Origin: Succinatimonas sp. CAG:777
GTDB taxonomy: Bacteria > Pseudomonadota > Gammaproteobacteria > Enterobacterales > Succinivibrionaceae
Length of the DNA stretch: 5,322 nucleotides
Direction of reading: 5' to 3'
NCBI GenBank assembly: GCA_000431835.1
Contig: HF987933.1
Coordinates: 1 to 5,322, forward strand
Part shown: piece after piece, positions 1-5,308 of the stretch
Layout: each line of letters starts with the position of its first letter
Numbering within the stretch: position 1 is the stretch's first letter
The notes under the pieces: generated by a model
The model's input: the letters and a program-made list of their open reading frames with translations, nothing else
The model's database searches: none
What the model was told of the DNA's origin: nothing
Made by a program: the position numbers and the translations under genes

Positions 1-852
1 TTAGATAGACTTGCTCAAAACTACGATGGTTACTGCTTTGATGAAGACTATGAAAAGAAAGTTTTTTGTACATGGTCGGTTAATACATTCTTACAGTCAG
101 TTGTTGACAAGAAAAAAGTTCAGTTTGGAGAGTACTGGTACGACAATGGTGGTTTGCCATCAATTCTTGCAAACTATCTGCAGACCCATAAGTTAAATGC
201 GTTGGATTATATTGATAAAGATAAAACAATTAACATTAAAGTAAATGATTTTAAGAATCCAACTTCTTTGACATCTATCAATCAGAATGTCTTAATGTGC
301 CAGACAGGTTATTTAACTTTACGCTCACCTGTATACTCAAAAGGCTTTATGACTTTAGGAATACCAAACAGTGAAGTTTACAATGCACTATTTTCCCTAA
401 TGGCACTAAATATCTTTGATGATACAAAGCTTTTGAGTGTTAATGAACAAATTCTTACACAAAGTAAAGATGCAGGTGAAATCTTAGGTTTATTCAATAC
501 TGTTCTAAACACAGTTTCATATGATAACTATCCAATCAGTTCTGAGGCAGTAGTTCAGCAATTGCTATATATGTACTTAAAAGGCATTTGTAACTCTGTT
601 ACTGCAGAACAACATTCATCAAAAGGTAGAGCCGATCTTGTAATTGAGTCTGATAACAGAAGAATAGTCTTTGAATTTAAGTATGCAGAAAATGAGACTG
701 AAGCTAAGGCAAAGCTTAGTGAAGCTGTAGAGCAGATAAAGACACGAGACTATGGCAACATCCTACCTAAAAAGAATGAGTTGTTAAGAATTGCAACAGT
801 GTTCAATGCTGATCCTAAAGTAAGAGCTTTTACCGAGTATCAGGAAGTTTAA
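1..852 (+). CDS. AAA-ATPase-like / PD-(D/E)XK nuclease-fold protein (DUF1703 type), 5' partial
   Basis: The reading frame is open from base 1 to the TAA at 850-852 and gives 283 residues with no start in the window. A TTG at 154 is internal, because the residues before it (YDGYCF, CTWSVNTFL, GEYWYDNGG) match the conserved linker of the AAA-ATPase_like/DUF1703 family (PF09820), between the ATPase domain and the nuclease-fold domain. The C-terminal part resembles PDDEXK_9 (PF08011). The candidate active-site residues D212, E225 and K227 (window numbering) lie in GRADLVIE and VFEFKYA, followed by a helix with EAVEQIKTRDYG. Family members usually have roughly 500-560 residues, so the Walker motifs and about half the protein lie upstream. 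The biological role of the family is not settled. These genes are often multicopy in host-associated anaerobes, and links to mobile DNA or defence are conjecture. The nuclease motif looks intact, with no frameshift in the visible part. Confidence 0.85.
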   Translation, partial: LDRLAQNYDGYCFDEDYEKKVFCTWSVNTFLQSVVDKKKVQFGEYWYDNGGLPSILANYLQTHKLNALDYIDKDKTINIKVNDFKNPTSLTSINQNVLMCQTGYLTLRSPVYSKGFMTLGIPNSEVYNALFSLMALNIFDDTKLLSVNEQILTQSKDAGEILGLFNTVLNTVSYDNYPISSEAVVQQLLYMYLKGICNSVTAEQHSSKGRADLVIESDNRRIVFEFKYAENETEAKAKLSEAVEQIKTRDYGNILPKKNELLRIATVFNADPKVRAFTEYQEV

Positions 853-907
853 GCTTACAATGAATTTTAAGTGCAAAGCTTAACTGAATAATACCTACAT
901 ATCCTAA

Positions 908-935
908 GCGCCACATAAAAACTATCCTGTGGCGC
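908..935. other. Hairpin, 8-bp stem (GCGCCACA/TGTGGCGC)
   Basis: GCGCCACA (908-915) and TGTGGCGC (928-935) form a perfect GC-rich stem around a 12-base loop, 55 bases after the stop of the nuclease-fold gene. It stands out against the AT-rich background. Neither strand carries a T-run directly after the stem, so it is not a classical intrinsic terminator. It may be a 3'-end stabilising hairpin or an imperfect terminator for the upstream gene. Confidence 0.45.
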
Positions 936-1091
936 AATAAGTCCTAAGAGCATGAATTAACCTAATACCTGTCATTTTTTTTAATCATGAATTAGCTGTT
1001 TAATCCTAAGCGTGATTTTCAAAAGGTATTTATTTACTTTTTTTATACACCAATCTAAATCTGGAACGATGCCTTTATAAGATTAGTTCAT

Positions 1092-1171
1092 AAGGTAAGG
1101 CAATGATTATTTTCTTCTAAATTCCTCAATCCTTAATTTCTCTTAGATCTTTGTACTCATAGCCTTACCTT
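1092..1171. promoter_or_regulatory. Long-range 10-bp inverted repeat upstream of the Sel1-like gene
   Basis: AAGGTAAGGC (1092-1101) and GCCTTACCTT (1162-1171) are perfect reverse complements 60 bases apart, ending 20 bases before the ATG at 1192. The left arm can also pair locally: TGCCTT (1070-1075) complements AAGGCA (1097-1102). The two pairings exclude each other, so an mRNA leader here could switch between two folds. No ligand-binding riboswitch class is recognised and function is inferred from complementarity alone. Confidence 0.3.
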
Positions 1172-1191
1172 TCAAATTTTAGTTAAAGACC

Positions 1192-1728
1192 ATGTTGCTA
1201 CCTGCAACTTTGTTATACAAATCAAAATCTAATATATCGGAGTTTATAAAAGCAAAGAGCAAAGTTGTAGCTAAGATCGGTTTATTAGATAAAAAGAACG
1301 ATAAAAGACCCTCAATAAAATACCTGCTAAAGGTATTAGACCGTAAAAGCGAGTGTAGTATGAAATTTAAAGACAGCTTAAAAAATCTCAAGTTCAATTT
1401 TAGAACCCATCCTGTGTTCAGCTTTGCTTTCATCATTGCAACAGCATTTGTAGTGCTTAGCTTTGCACTTTGTTTTACAAGAGAAAGTTTTGTAAAACAA
1501 TGCGAAAACGGTGATATTGCAGCATGTAACAGAGCCTGTGCTATCAAAGGCAGAACTGCCTGTGCAAATCTTGCGTTTTACTACCAGCAGGGTATTCATG
1601 TAAGAAAAGATGAGCAAAAAGCTCTTTATTATTACCAAAAGTCGTGTTCTCAAAACTTAAGCTACGGTTGCAGACAGGCTGAGCTAATAGAAAAGCAACT
1701 TAATTATAAGATCTTAAACAATCAGTAG
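1192..1728 (+). CDS. Membrane-anchored, cysteine-rich Sel1-like repeat protein
   Basis: The 178-residue product has a Lys/Arg-rich N-terminal part (residues 1-72), one hydrophobic segment at about 74-95, and a C-terminal domain of about 80 residues. By the positive-inside rule the C-terminus should face the periplasm. That domain reads as one Sel1-like (SLR) repeat, with YYQQGIHVRKDEQKALYYYQKSC at about 130-152. It carries three C-x7-C pairs (C104/C112, C116/C124, C152/C160), the disulphide-clamp pattern of HcpA-type SLR proteins. Such domains bind protein partners, and no enzymatic role can be assigned. An in-frame TAG at 1180-1182 makes ATG 1192 the first available ATG, but its ribosome site is poor. 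The internal ATG at 1360 (M57) would give a 122-residue protein that keeps the anchor and all three Cys pairs, so the start is uncertain. The domain is shorter than usual multi-repeat SLR proteins, so the gene may be reduced. Confidence 0.7.
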   Translation: MLLPATLLYKSKSNISEFIKAKSKVVAKIGLLDKKNDKRPSIKYLLKVLDRKSECSMKFKDSLKNLKFNFRTHPVFSFAFIIATAFVVLSFALCFTRESFVKQCENGDIAACNRACAIKGRTACANLAFYYQQGIHVRKDEQKALYYYQKSCSQNLSYGCRQAELIEKQLNYKILNNQ

Positions 1729-1779
1729 AAGATTACTAAAGGCAGAACACGGCAAAAAACATTTAATTTGGAGAAACCT

Positions 1780-1911
1780 ATGGTTAAAGCAGTTGCTAAT
1801 AGTCCTCATATCTACAATAGGAATGTATCTTATGCAACTAACACAGCGATAGTGTTTTCTTATGAAAGTTCATATAAGCATGCATTAGCAGTTAAACTGA
1901 TGAAAACTTGA
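1780..1911 (+). CDS. Small ORF, 43 aa, unknown function
   Basis: ATG 1780 to TGA 1909-1911 encodes 43 residues beginning MVKAVANSPHIYNRN and ending AVKLMKT. The start is preceded by GGAG at 1770-1773 with a 6-base spacer, better than the site of the longer gene just upstream. It begins 51 bases after that gene's stop. The product is basic, has no clear membrane segment or cysteine, and is not recognised. It could be a real small protein, the surviving start of a truncated gene, or chance. The good ribosome site is the main argument for it. Confidence 0.35.
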   Translation: MVKAVANSPHIYNRNVSYATNTAIVFSYESSYKHALAVKLMKT

Positions 1912-1947
1912 AAAACGGAACAGTGCGCTTTTTAGACTAAAAAAGCC

Positions 1948-1987
1948 ATCTCCAAGATGTCCTGTTTTGCTTAAAACAATTGGAGAT
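1948..1987. promoter_or_regulatory. Nested hairpin holding a ribosome-binding site
   Basis: ATCTCCAA (1948-1955) pairs perfectly with TTGGAGAT (1980-1987). Inside it, TGTTTT (1963-1968) pairs with AAAACA (1973-1978) around a GCTT loop, leaving a 7-base bulge on one side and one base on the other. The GGAG in the right arm (1982-1985) is the Shine-Dalgarno-like sequence for ATG 1997, so folding would hide it. On the minus strand the outer stem is followed by GGCTTTTTT, resembling an intrinsic terminator for an antisense RNA. Which role, if any, is real cannot be told here. Confidence 0.35.
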
Positions 1988-1996
1988 TACAACCTT

Positions 1997-2026
1997 ATGA
2001 CGTGTATGTCCTTACATTATTATTGA
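1997..2026 (+). CDS. Possible leader peptide, 9 aa (MTCMSLHYY)
   Basis: ATG 1997 to TGA 2024-2026 gives MTCMSLHYY. GGAG at 1982-1985 lies 11 bases upstream, a slightly long spacer, within the right arm of the hairpin at 1948-1987. The ORF ends 54 bases before the ATG of the 143-aa gene. Its initiation region (GGAGAT ... CTTATGA) repeats that of the downstream gene (GGAGATATCTTATGA). A leader-peptide role is inference. An ORF this short could easily be chance. Confidence 0.15.
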   Translation: MTCMSLHYY

Positions 2027-2080
2027 AGTTGCACCAATTAATTTATAAGTTACTTCGAAGAGAACTTTAGGAGATATCTT

Positions 2081-2512
2081 ATGATTTCAATAATTGATTT
2101 TGTTAAAGCGTTTAATACTGATTTAAACTACCGCATTGTGGTTCATGCTGAAGAAAGAGGAGATCCTTTTACCCACATTTACAGCAATAAAAATGAATTT
2201 CTTGAAAAAGTGCAAAACACGTCATGGCTTGACAAGTATTATTTCAAAGACGCGGATTTTAACTTTGAACATGTGTTGGATGAAGATACACAAAAAACGA
2301 ATATTGTTAAAGATAAATATATATTGCACATTTGTGTGAAAACGCTTAGACACGAACGCAATTTAAAATTGCCCATTAAATTAGATGATTTTACTGTAAA
2401 CGATTTAAAAGATTTTGAAAAAGAATTAGGTTATGTTAAAAATTTTAAAGTCAATAATATAATTACAGAAAACAATATTGTTAAATCTTTTAATGTTGAG
2501 AAATGTGAATGA
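2081..2512 (+). CDS. Hypothetical protein, 143 aa, unrecognised family
   Basis: ATG 2081 follows a strong ribosome site (AGGAG 2069-2073, 7-base spacer), so this start is secure. The product is a soluble, charged, Lys/Asp/Asn-rich protein without a signal peptide or membrane segment. The visible order is an N-terminal helix-like stretch (MISIIDFVKAFN), a short basic/acidic segment HAEERGDPF at about 22-30, alternating hydrophobic residues around KYILHICVKTLRH (about 79-91) that suggest beta strands, and a Lys/Asn-rich C-terminus. I recognise no catalytic motif and assign no function. Its codons are strongly A/T-ending. The stop overlaps the ATG of a 28-codon ORF (ATGA at 2509-2512), which suggests translational coupling. 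The location beside small ORFs and broken reading frames is consistent with a lineage-specific or horizontally acquired gene. Confidence 0.7.
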   Translation: MISIIDFVKAFNTDLNYRIVVHAEERGDPFTHIYSNKNEFLEKVQNTSWLDKYYFKDADFNFEHVLDEDTQKTNIVKDKYILHICVKTLRHERNLKLPIKLDDFTVNDLKDFEKELGYVKNFKVNNIITENNIVKSFNVEKCE

Positions 2513-2595
2513 AACTTAAAGGATCTGAAAACAGTATTCTGCATGGCTTAATGGAAGATATTAACATCAATAAAGATCAAGTTCTTTTTTATTGA
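2509..2595 (+). CDS. Small ORF overlapping the 143-aa gene, 28 aa
   Basis: ATG 2509 overlaps the upstream TGA as ATGA and runs to TGA 2593-2595, encoding MKLKGSENSILHGLMEDIN and nine more residues. It has no strong ribosome site of its own, so translation would depend on coupling. Protein-like sequence continues in other frames just after the stop: LLSYGKHLNDKTSKF in the frame of 2586-2630, and a stretch ending in INFTW at 2621-2722. The ORF may therefore be the intact start of a gene disrupted by frameshifts rather than a complete small gene. Not recognised. Confidence 0.35.
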   Translation: MKLKGSENSILHGLMEDININKDQVLFY

Positions 2596-2820
2596 GTTAC
2601 GGTAAACATCTAAATGATAAGACAAGCAAATTCATAATTTTGTAGCAGGGCTAAACATTGAATACGTCAAGCCATTGAAAACGTCAAACAAGTTCAAGAA
2701 CGTCATCAACTTTACCTGGTAACAGCAATTATACTAAAGATCTAGCTTACAAAGCATTGTCTGTAGTGTATTCTTACTTCTTATTGGATGTAGCTGCTTA
2801 AAAGTTGCTGCTGGATTACG
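2596..2820 (+). pseudogene. Possible decayed coding remnant
   Basis: No intact gene lies here, yet all three plus frames hold short protein-like stretches ended by stops. These are a 33-residue stretch 2621-2722 containing NFVAGLNIEYVKPLKTSN, then IRQAIENVKQVQERHQLY at 2662-2715 in another frame, and TKDLAYKALSVVYSYFLL at 2733-2786 in the third. ACGTCAA/ACGTCAT recurs at 2664, 2681 and 2700. The pattern could be a gene broken by several frameshifts, possibly starting at 2509, or AT-rich non-coding DNA that translates plausibly by chance. No family can be named. Confidence 0.2.
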
Positions 2821-2839
2821 TTTGATTTTTGCCATTTAA

Positions 2840-2883
2840 AACTCCAATTAAGTCGTAAAATGATATCAGACTTAATTGGGGTT
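2840..2883 (-). terminator. Strong hairpin between convergent blocks, candidate terminator
   Basis: The arms 2840-2854 and 2869-2883 form a 15-bp stem (CCAATTAAGTC/GACTTAATTGG core, with one T-G wobble at 2843/2880) around a 14-base loop. Read on the minus strand, the stem runs into GTTTTAAA, a modest T-tract. On the plus strand the following bases (ACACGG) are not T-rich. It lies 134 bases beyond the upp stop and after the plus-strand genes, so it may end upp transcripts, but the T-tract is weak. Confidence 0.45.
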
Positions 2884-2924
2884 ACACGGAATTTATTTCA
2901 CTCTCAGATTTTTACCTAATCTTT

Positions 2925-3002
2925 AGAGTTAATTAAATCTCGTAAGATTAAGCCATATCAAGCTATATATAAGGTGCCAGATCAAATCTTAGAATTAACT
3001 CT
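2925..3002. repeat. Large two-part inverted repeat just after upp
   Basis: AGAGTTAATT (2925-2934) pairs with AATTAACTCT (2993-3002), and inside it TAAGATT (2943-2949) pairs with AATCTTA (2985-2991). Together these give 17 base pairs closing a 35-base loop, with a one-base and an eight-base interruption. It begins 14 bases after the upp stop codon in the direction of upp transcription, so it would form in the upp 3' UTR. With no T-run it may stabilise the 3' end rather than terminate. Confidence 0.4.
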
Positions 3003-3016
3003 TACACGAGTGAGTC

Positions 3017-3661
3017 TTACTTGGTACCAAAGATTCTGTCACCAGCATCACCAAGACCTGGGCAGATGTAGGCATCTTTATTTAACTCTCTGTCTAACTG
3101 ACCTACGTAGATCTGAACATCAGGGTGAGCTGTTGCAAGTTTCTCTAAACCTTCAGGAGCTGCAATGATGCATAAGAACTTAATCTTTTTGCCACCTTTT
3201 TCTTTAATCATATCTACAGCATCAACAGCTGAACCACCAGTTGCTAACATAGGATCTAAGATCACACAGGTTCTCTCTTCAAGGTTCTGTGGTAACTTGC
3301 AGTAGTAAGGAACTGGTTTGTGAGTTACCTCATCACGGTACATACCAATGTGACCGATTCTAGCTGAAGGTACTAAAGCATCAAGACCTGGTACCATACC
3401 TAAACCTGCTCTTAGAACAGGGATAATAGCAAGCTTTAAACCATCTAACATTGGAGTCTTGCACTTCTCAAGAGGAGTCTCAACTTCAACTTCTTTTAAA
3501 GGTAAATCGCTTAAAGCTTCATATGCTTCTAGCATTGCAATTTCTTCAATTAAAGTACGGAACTTGTTAGTAGAAGCCTCTTTATCTCTTAATAAAGAGA
3601 TCTTGTGCTTGATAAGAGGGTGCTTGAAGATTGTAATGTTAGGCTGTTTTGTAAAATCCAT
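3017..3661 (-). CDS. upp: Uracil phosphoribosyltransferase
   Basis: Upp converts uracil and PRPP to UMP and pyrophosphate in the cytoplasm, the key step of uracil salvage. The 214-residue product carries the family hallmarks: HPLIKHKISLLRD near the N-terminus (14-26), PVLRAGLGM (81-89), VPSARIGHIGMYRDE (97-111), the PRPP-binding loop ILDPMLATGGSA (134-145), and the C-terminal uracil-binding GLGDAGDRIFGT (202-213). It is slightly longer than the 208-residue E. coli enzyme, with the extra residues mainly at the N-terminus. The start is supported by AAGGA (plus-strand 3670-3674) 8 bases upstream. The gene lies 220 bases downstream of uraA on the same strand, a functional pair, although a terminator separates them. 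A dyad-rich leader precedes it. Nothing in the protein looks defective. Confidence 0.97.
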   Translation of the reverse strand: MDFTKQPNITIFKHPLIKHKISLLRDKEASTNKFRTLIEEIAMLEAYEALSDLPLKEVEVETPLEKCKTPMLDGLKLAIIPVLRAGLGMVPGLDALVPSARIGHIGMYRDEVTHKPVPYYCKLPQNLEERTCVILDPMLATGGSAVDAVDMIKEKGGKKIKFLCIIAAPEGLEKLATAHPDVQIYVGQLDRELNKDAYICPGLGDAGDRIFGTK

Positions 3662-3843
3662 TCTATTTATCCTTTTTTCAATCTACTAAATTTTAAAATT
3701 TATCTATGCCTTTATCTGTAAAGAAAACTGTTTTAAAAGTCAGTTATCTAAAAGTAGCTTTCTATAAAAGTGATCTTCTGACAAGATAACTCTCAAAAAA
3801 AATAACTTTCTACCAAAGTAACATCAGTAAAAAAACATTCAAT
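3662..3843 (-). promoter_or_regulatory. upp leader with repeated dyad motifs
   Basis: This AT-rich region probably carries the upp promoter. Two related 16-bp elements, AACTTTCTACCAAAGT (3804-3819) and AGCTTTCTATAAAAGT (3756-3771), match at 13 of 16 positions and start 48 bp apart. The first has a perfect ACTTT-N5-AAAGT dyad. TAAAAGT recurs at 3734-3740, 3749-3755 and 3765-3771. AGTTATCT (3742-3749) and AGATAACT (3784-3791) are inverted copies. The 14-bp palindrome AAATTTTAAAATTT (3688-3701) contains a possible minus-strand -10 (TAAAAT, 3690-3695) with only a poor -35. An operator role is inference, and no known regulator motif is recognised. Confidence 0.4.
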
Positions 3844-3870
3844 AAAAGAACAGACAGTGTCTGTTCTTTT
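3844..3870 (-). terminator. Rho-independent terminator of uraA
   Basis: AAAAGAACAGAC (3844-3855) and GTCTGTTCTTTT (3859-3870) form a perfect 12-bp stem with a 3-base loop, starting 11 bases after the uraA TAG. On the minus strand the 3' arm ends in TTTT and is followed by ATTGAATGTTTTTTT. This is a classical intrinsic terminator and would separate most uraA transcripts from upp. By symmetry it could also act on plus-strand transcription, though no plus-strand gene is nearby. Confidence 0.85.
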
Positions 3871-3881
3871 AACTTACAAGG

Positions 3882-5261
3882 CTAAGCCTTGTGGTGGATC
3901 TCGTTTTCAATGACGTTCTCATCGAAAACGTATTTGTTACCAGGTAATACTGCATTTAAAACAATACCTGCAATTGCAGCAATAGCAAGTGAGGTTAAGG
4001 TTACAGAAGTACCAAAAACAGAGAAGGTTAAACCGTCTTTAAAGCCTAAGCCTGACACGAAGATCACAGCAGCAATGATGAGGTTTCTTGACTTAGATAA
4101 GTCTACTTTATTCTCAACGATGTTTCTTACACCAATAGCTGAAATCATACCGTAAAGAATAAAGGAAATACCTCCGATGATAGCTGTTGGCATGGTTGAA
4201 ATGATAGCTGAGAACTTAGGTACTACAGATAAGATAATAGCTAGTAATGCTGCCATTCTTACAACCTTAGGCTCATAAACTTTAGACATTGCTAAAACAC
4301 CGATGTTCTCACCATAGGTAGTATTAGCAGGACCGCCGATGAAGCCTGCAAAGGCTGTAGCTAAACCATCACCTAATAAGGTTCTGTTAAGACCGGGCTT
4401 TGCAATAAAGTTCTTACCAACAGTAGCAGAGATTGCTGACATATCACCGATGTGCTCCATCATGGTAGCAGCTGCAATTGGAGCCATTACTAAGATAGCG
4501 GTTAAATCAAACTTGCACATCTGGAATGGTGGCAGACCTACCCATGAAGCACTAGATATTGAGGCATAGTTAATAATTGCTGAGCCATCAGTATTAGTAA
4601 AGCCTGCTATATCCAAGATTAAAGCTACGATGTAGAGTAATACCACGCCCATTAAAATTGGGATGAGCTTTAACATGCCTCTTCCCCAAATATTAAATAC
4701 GATAACGGTTAGAATTGCAGCTAAGGCTAATGGCCAGTTAACAGCAGAATTTGAAATAGCAACAGGAGCTAATGACAGACCAATACAAACAATCATTGGT
4801 CCTGTAACAACAGGAGGTAGGAATCTCATGACTTTGGCAATACCTACTAATTTAATAATAGCTGCCATCACAAGATAAACTAAACCTGCGACAACCACAC
4901 CACCACAGGCATAGGCTGCTTTATCATTAACACTCATGGTTGCATACATGCCAGTGTTAAAGTTTGCAATAGTATAGAAACCGCCTAAGAAAGCAAATGA
5001 TGATCCTAAAAATGCAGGAACCTGTAACTTAGTGCACAGGTGGAAGATTAAAGTACCGGCACCTGCGCAGAATAAAGTGACAGAAACTGTAAGACCAGAG
5101 GTTAACTCTTCACCTGTAGCATCTTTAAAAAAGCCCATAACCAAGATTGGTACCAAGATAGTAGCACCGAACATGGCAAACATATGCTGAACTGCTAAGA
5201 TCAGCATCTTCTTTTTATTGAGCACAAGGGGAGTTTCAATAGTATTGTCTGTGTTATTCAT
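3882..5261 (-). CDS. uraA: Uracil permease, NCS2 family (uracil:H+ symporter)
   Basis: This 459-residue inner-membrane transporter of the nucleobase:cation symporter-2 family imports uracil with protons. It is hydrophobic throughout, with segments compatible with the family's 14-helix fold. Diagnostic motifs are QHMFAMFGATILVP (25-38), FLGSSFAFLGGF (84-95), the TM8 motif MMEHIGDMSAIS (267-278, acidic E269) and the TM10 signature NTTYGENIGVLA (313-324, E318). The two glutamates correspond to the substrate-binding acidic residues of E. coli UraA. The length is slightly above the 429 residues of E. coli UraA. Uracil rather than xanthine specificity is inferred from the adjacent upp. The ATG at 5261 gives a normal short cytoplasmic N-terminus. 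Its ribosome site is weak (AGAAAGA region), and M19 is a less likely alternative. The gene ends 11 bases before an intrinsic terminator, and its promoter lies mostly beyond the window. Confidence 0.93.
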   Translation of the reverse strand: MNNTDNTIETPLVLNKKKMLILAVQHMFAMFGATILVPILVMGFFKDATGEELTSGLTVSVTLFCAGAGTLIFHLCTKLQVPAFLGSSFAFLGGFYTIANFNTGMYATMSVNDKAAYACGGVVVAGLVYLVMAAIIKLVGIAKVMRFLPPVVTGPMIVCIGLSLAPVAISNSAVNWPLALAAILTVIVFNIWGRGMLKLIPILMGVVLLYIVALILDIAGFTNTDGSAIINYASISSASWVGLPPFQMCKFDLTAILVMAPIAAATMMEHIGDMSAISATVGKNFIAKPGLNRTLLGDGLATAFAGFIGGPANTTYGENIGVLAMSKVYEPKVVRMAALLAIILSVVPKFSAIISTMPTAIIGGISFILYGMISAIGVRNIVENKVDLSKSRNLIIAAVIFVSGLGFKDGLTFSVFGTSVTLTSLAIAAIAGIVLNAVLPGNKYVFDENVIENEIHHKA

Positions 5262-5293
5262 AAAGTTGTCTTTCTGGTAAGGAAGAATGAGTA

Positions 5294-5308
5294 GCTGTAG
5301 TACACAGC
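5294..5308. promoter_or_regulatory. Short dyad upstream of uraA
   Basis: GCTGT (5294-5298) and ACAGC (5304-5308) are inverted around AGTAC, 33 bases upstream of the uraA start. On the minus strand TATGCT lies just upstream of the dyad (plus 5306-5311) and could be a weak -10 element, which would put the dyad over the transcription start. The -35 region is at or beyond the window edge. The motif is short and could be chance. Confidence 0.2.

Larger units (their letters stand above)
853..1191. other. Non-coding gap with short repeats
   Basis: No credible gene lies in these 339 bases. They hold three copies of TCCTAAG (902-908, 942-948, 1004-1010). The first and last are extended to ATCCTAAGCG (901-910, 1003-1012). 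A direct repeat CATGAATTA occurs at 951-959 and 986-994, with a T-run at 975-982 between the copies. There is also an 8-bp hairpin at 908-935 and a long-range inverted repeat at 1092-1171. I see no convincing sigma-70 promoter for the downstream gene, although TATACA at 1044-1049 could serve as a weak -10 element. Confidence 0.6.
1729..2080. other. Gap with small ORFs and hairpins
   Basis: This stretch between the Sel1-like gene and the 143-aa gene has no long ORF but is not featureless. It holds a 43-codon ORF with a good ribosome site (1780-1911). A short A/T stem, GCTTTTT (1927-1933) with AAAAAGC (1940-1946), follows. Next is a nested hairpin (1948-1987), then a 9-codon ORF (1997-2026). 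Just before the ribosome site of the next gene is a small dyad: AAGTT 2047-2051, the palindrome CTTCGAAG 2053-2060, and AACTT 2063-2067. Confidence 0.5.

Noticed and set aside
154..852. TTG at 154 as the start of the first gene
   Set aside because: The frame is open back to base 1, and the residues before 154 match the conserved family linker, so the gene is cut by the window edge rather than starting at 154.
1179..1653. Minus-strand open frames opposite the Sel1-like gene
   Set aside because: They have no recognisable domain and sit opposite a plus frame with a clear membrane segment and Sel1/Cys pattern, so they are antisense shadows.
1927..1946. GCTTTTT/AAAAAGC as an intrinsic terminator
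   Set aside because: The stem is almost all A-T, and neither strand has a GC-rich stem followed by a T-run outside it.
2840..3002. Terminal inverted repeats of an insertion sequence
   Set aside because: The arms are only tens of bases apart with no transposase between them and no flanking target duplication seen. Hairpins in RNA explain them better.
3734..3819. CRISPR array from the evenly spaced repeats upstream of upp
   Set aside because: The repeats are only 7-16 bp, imperfect and too closely spaced, with no spacer-like units of uniform length and no cas genes nearby.
3459..4878. Plus-strand open frames inside upp and uraA
   Set aside because: They lie opposite two strongly conserved genes and translate to low-complexity sequence with no family features.
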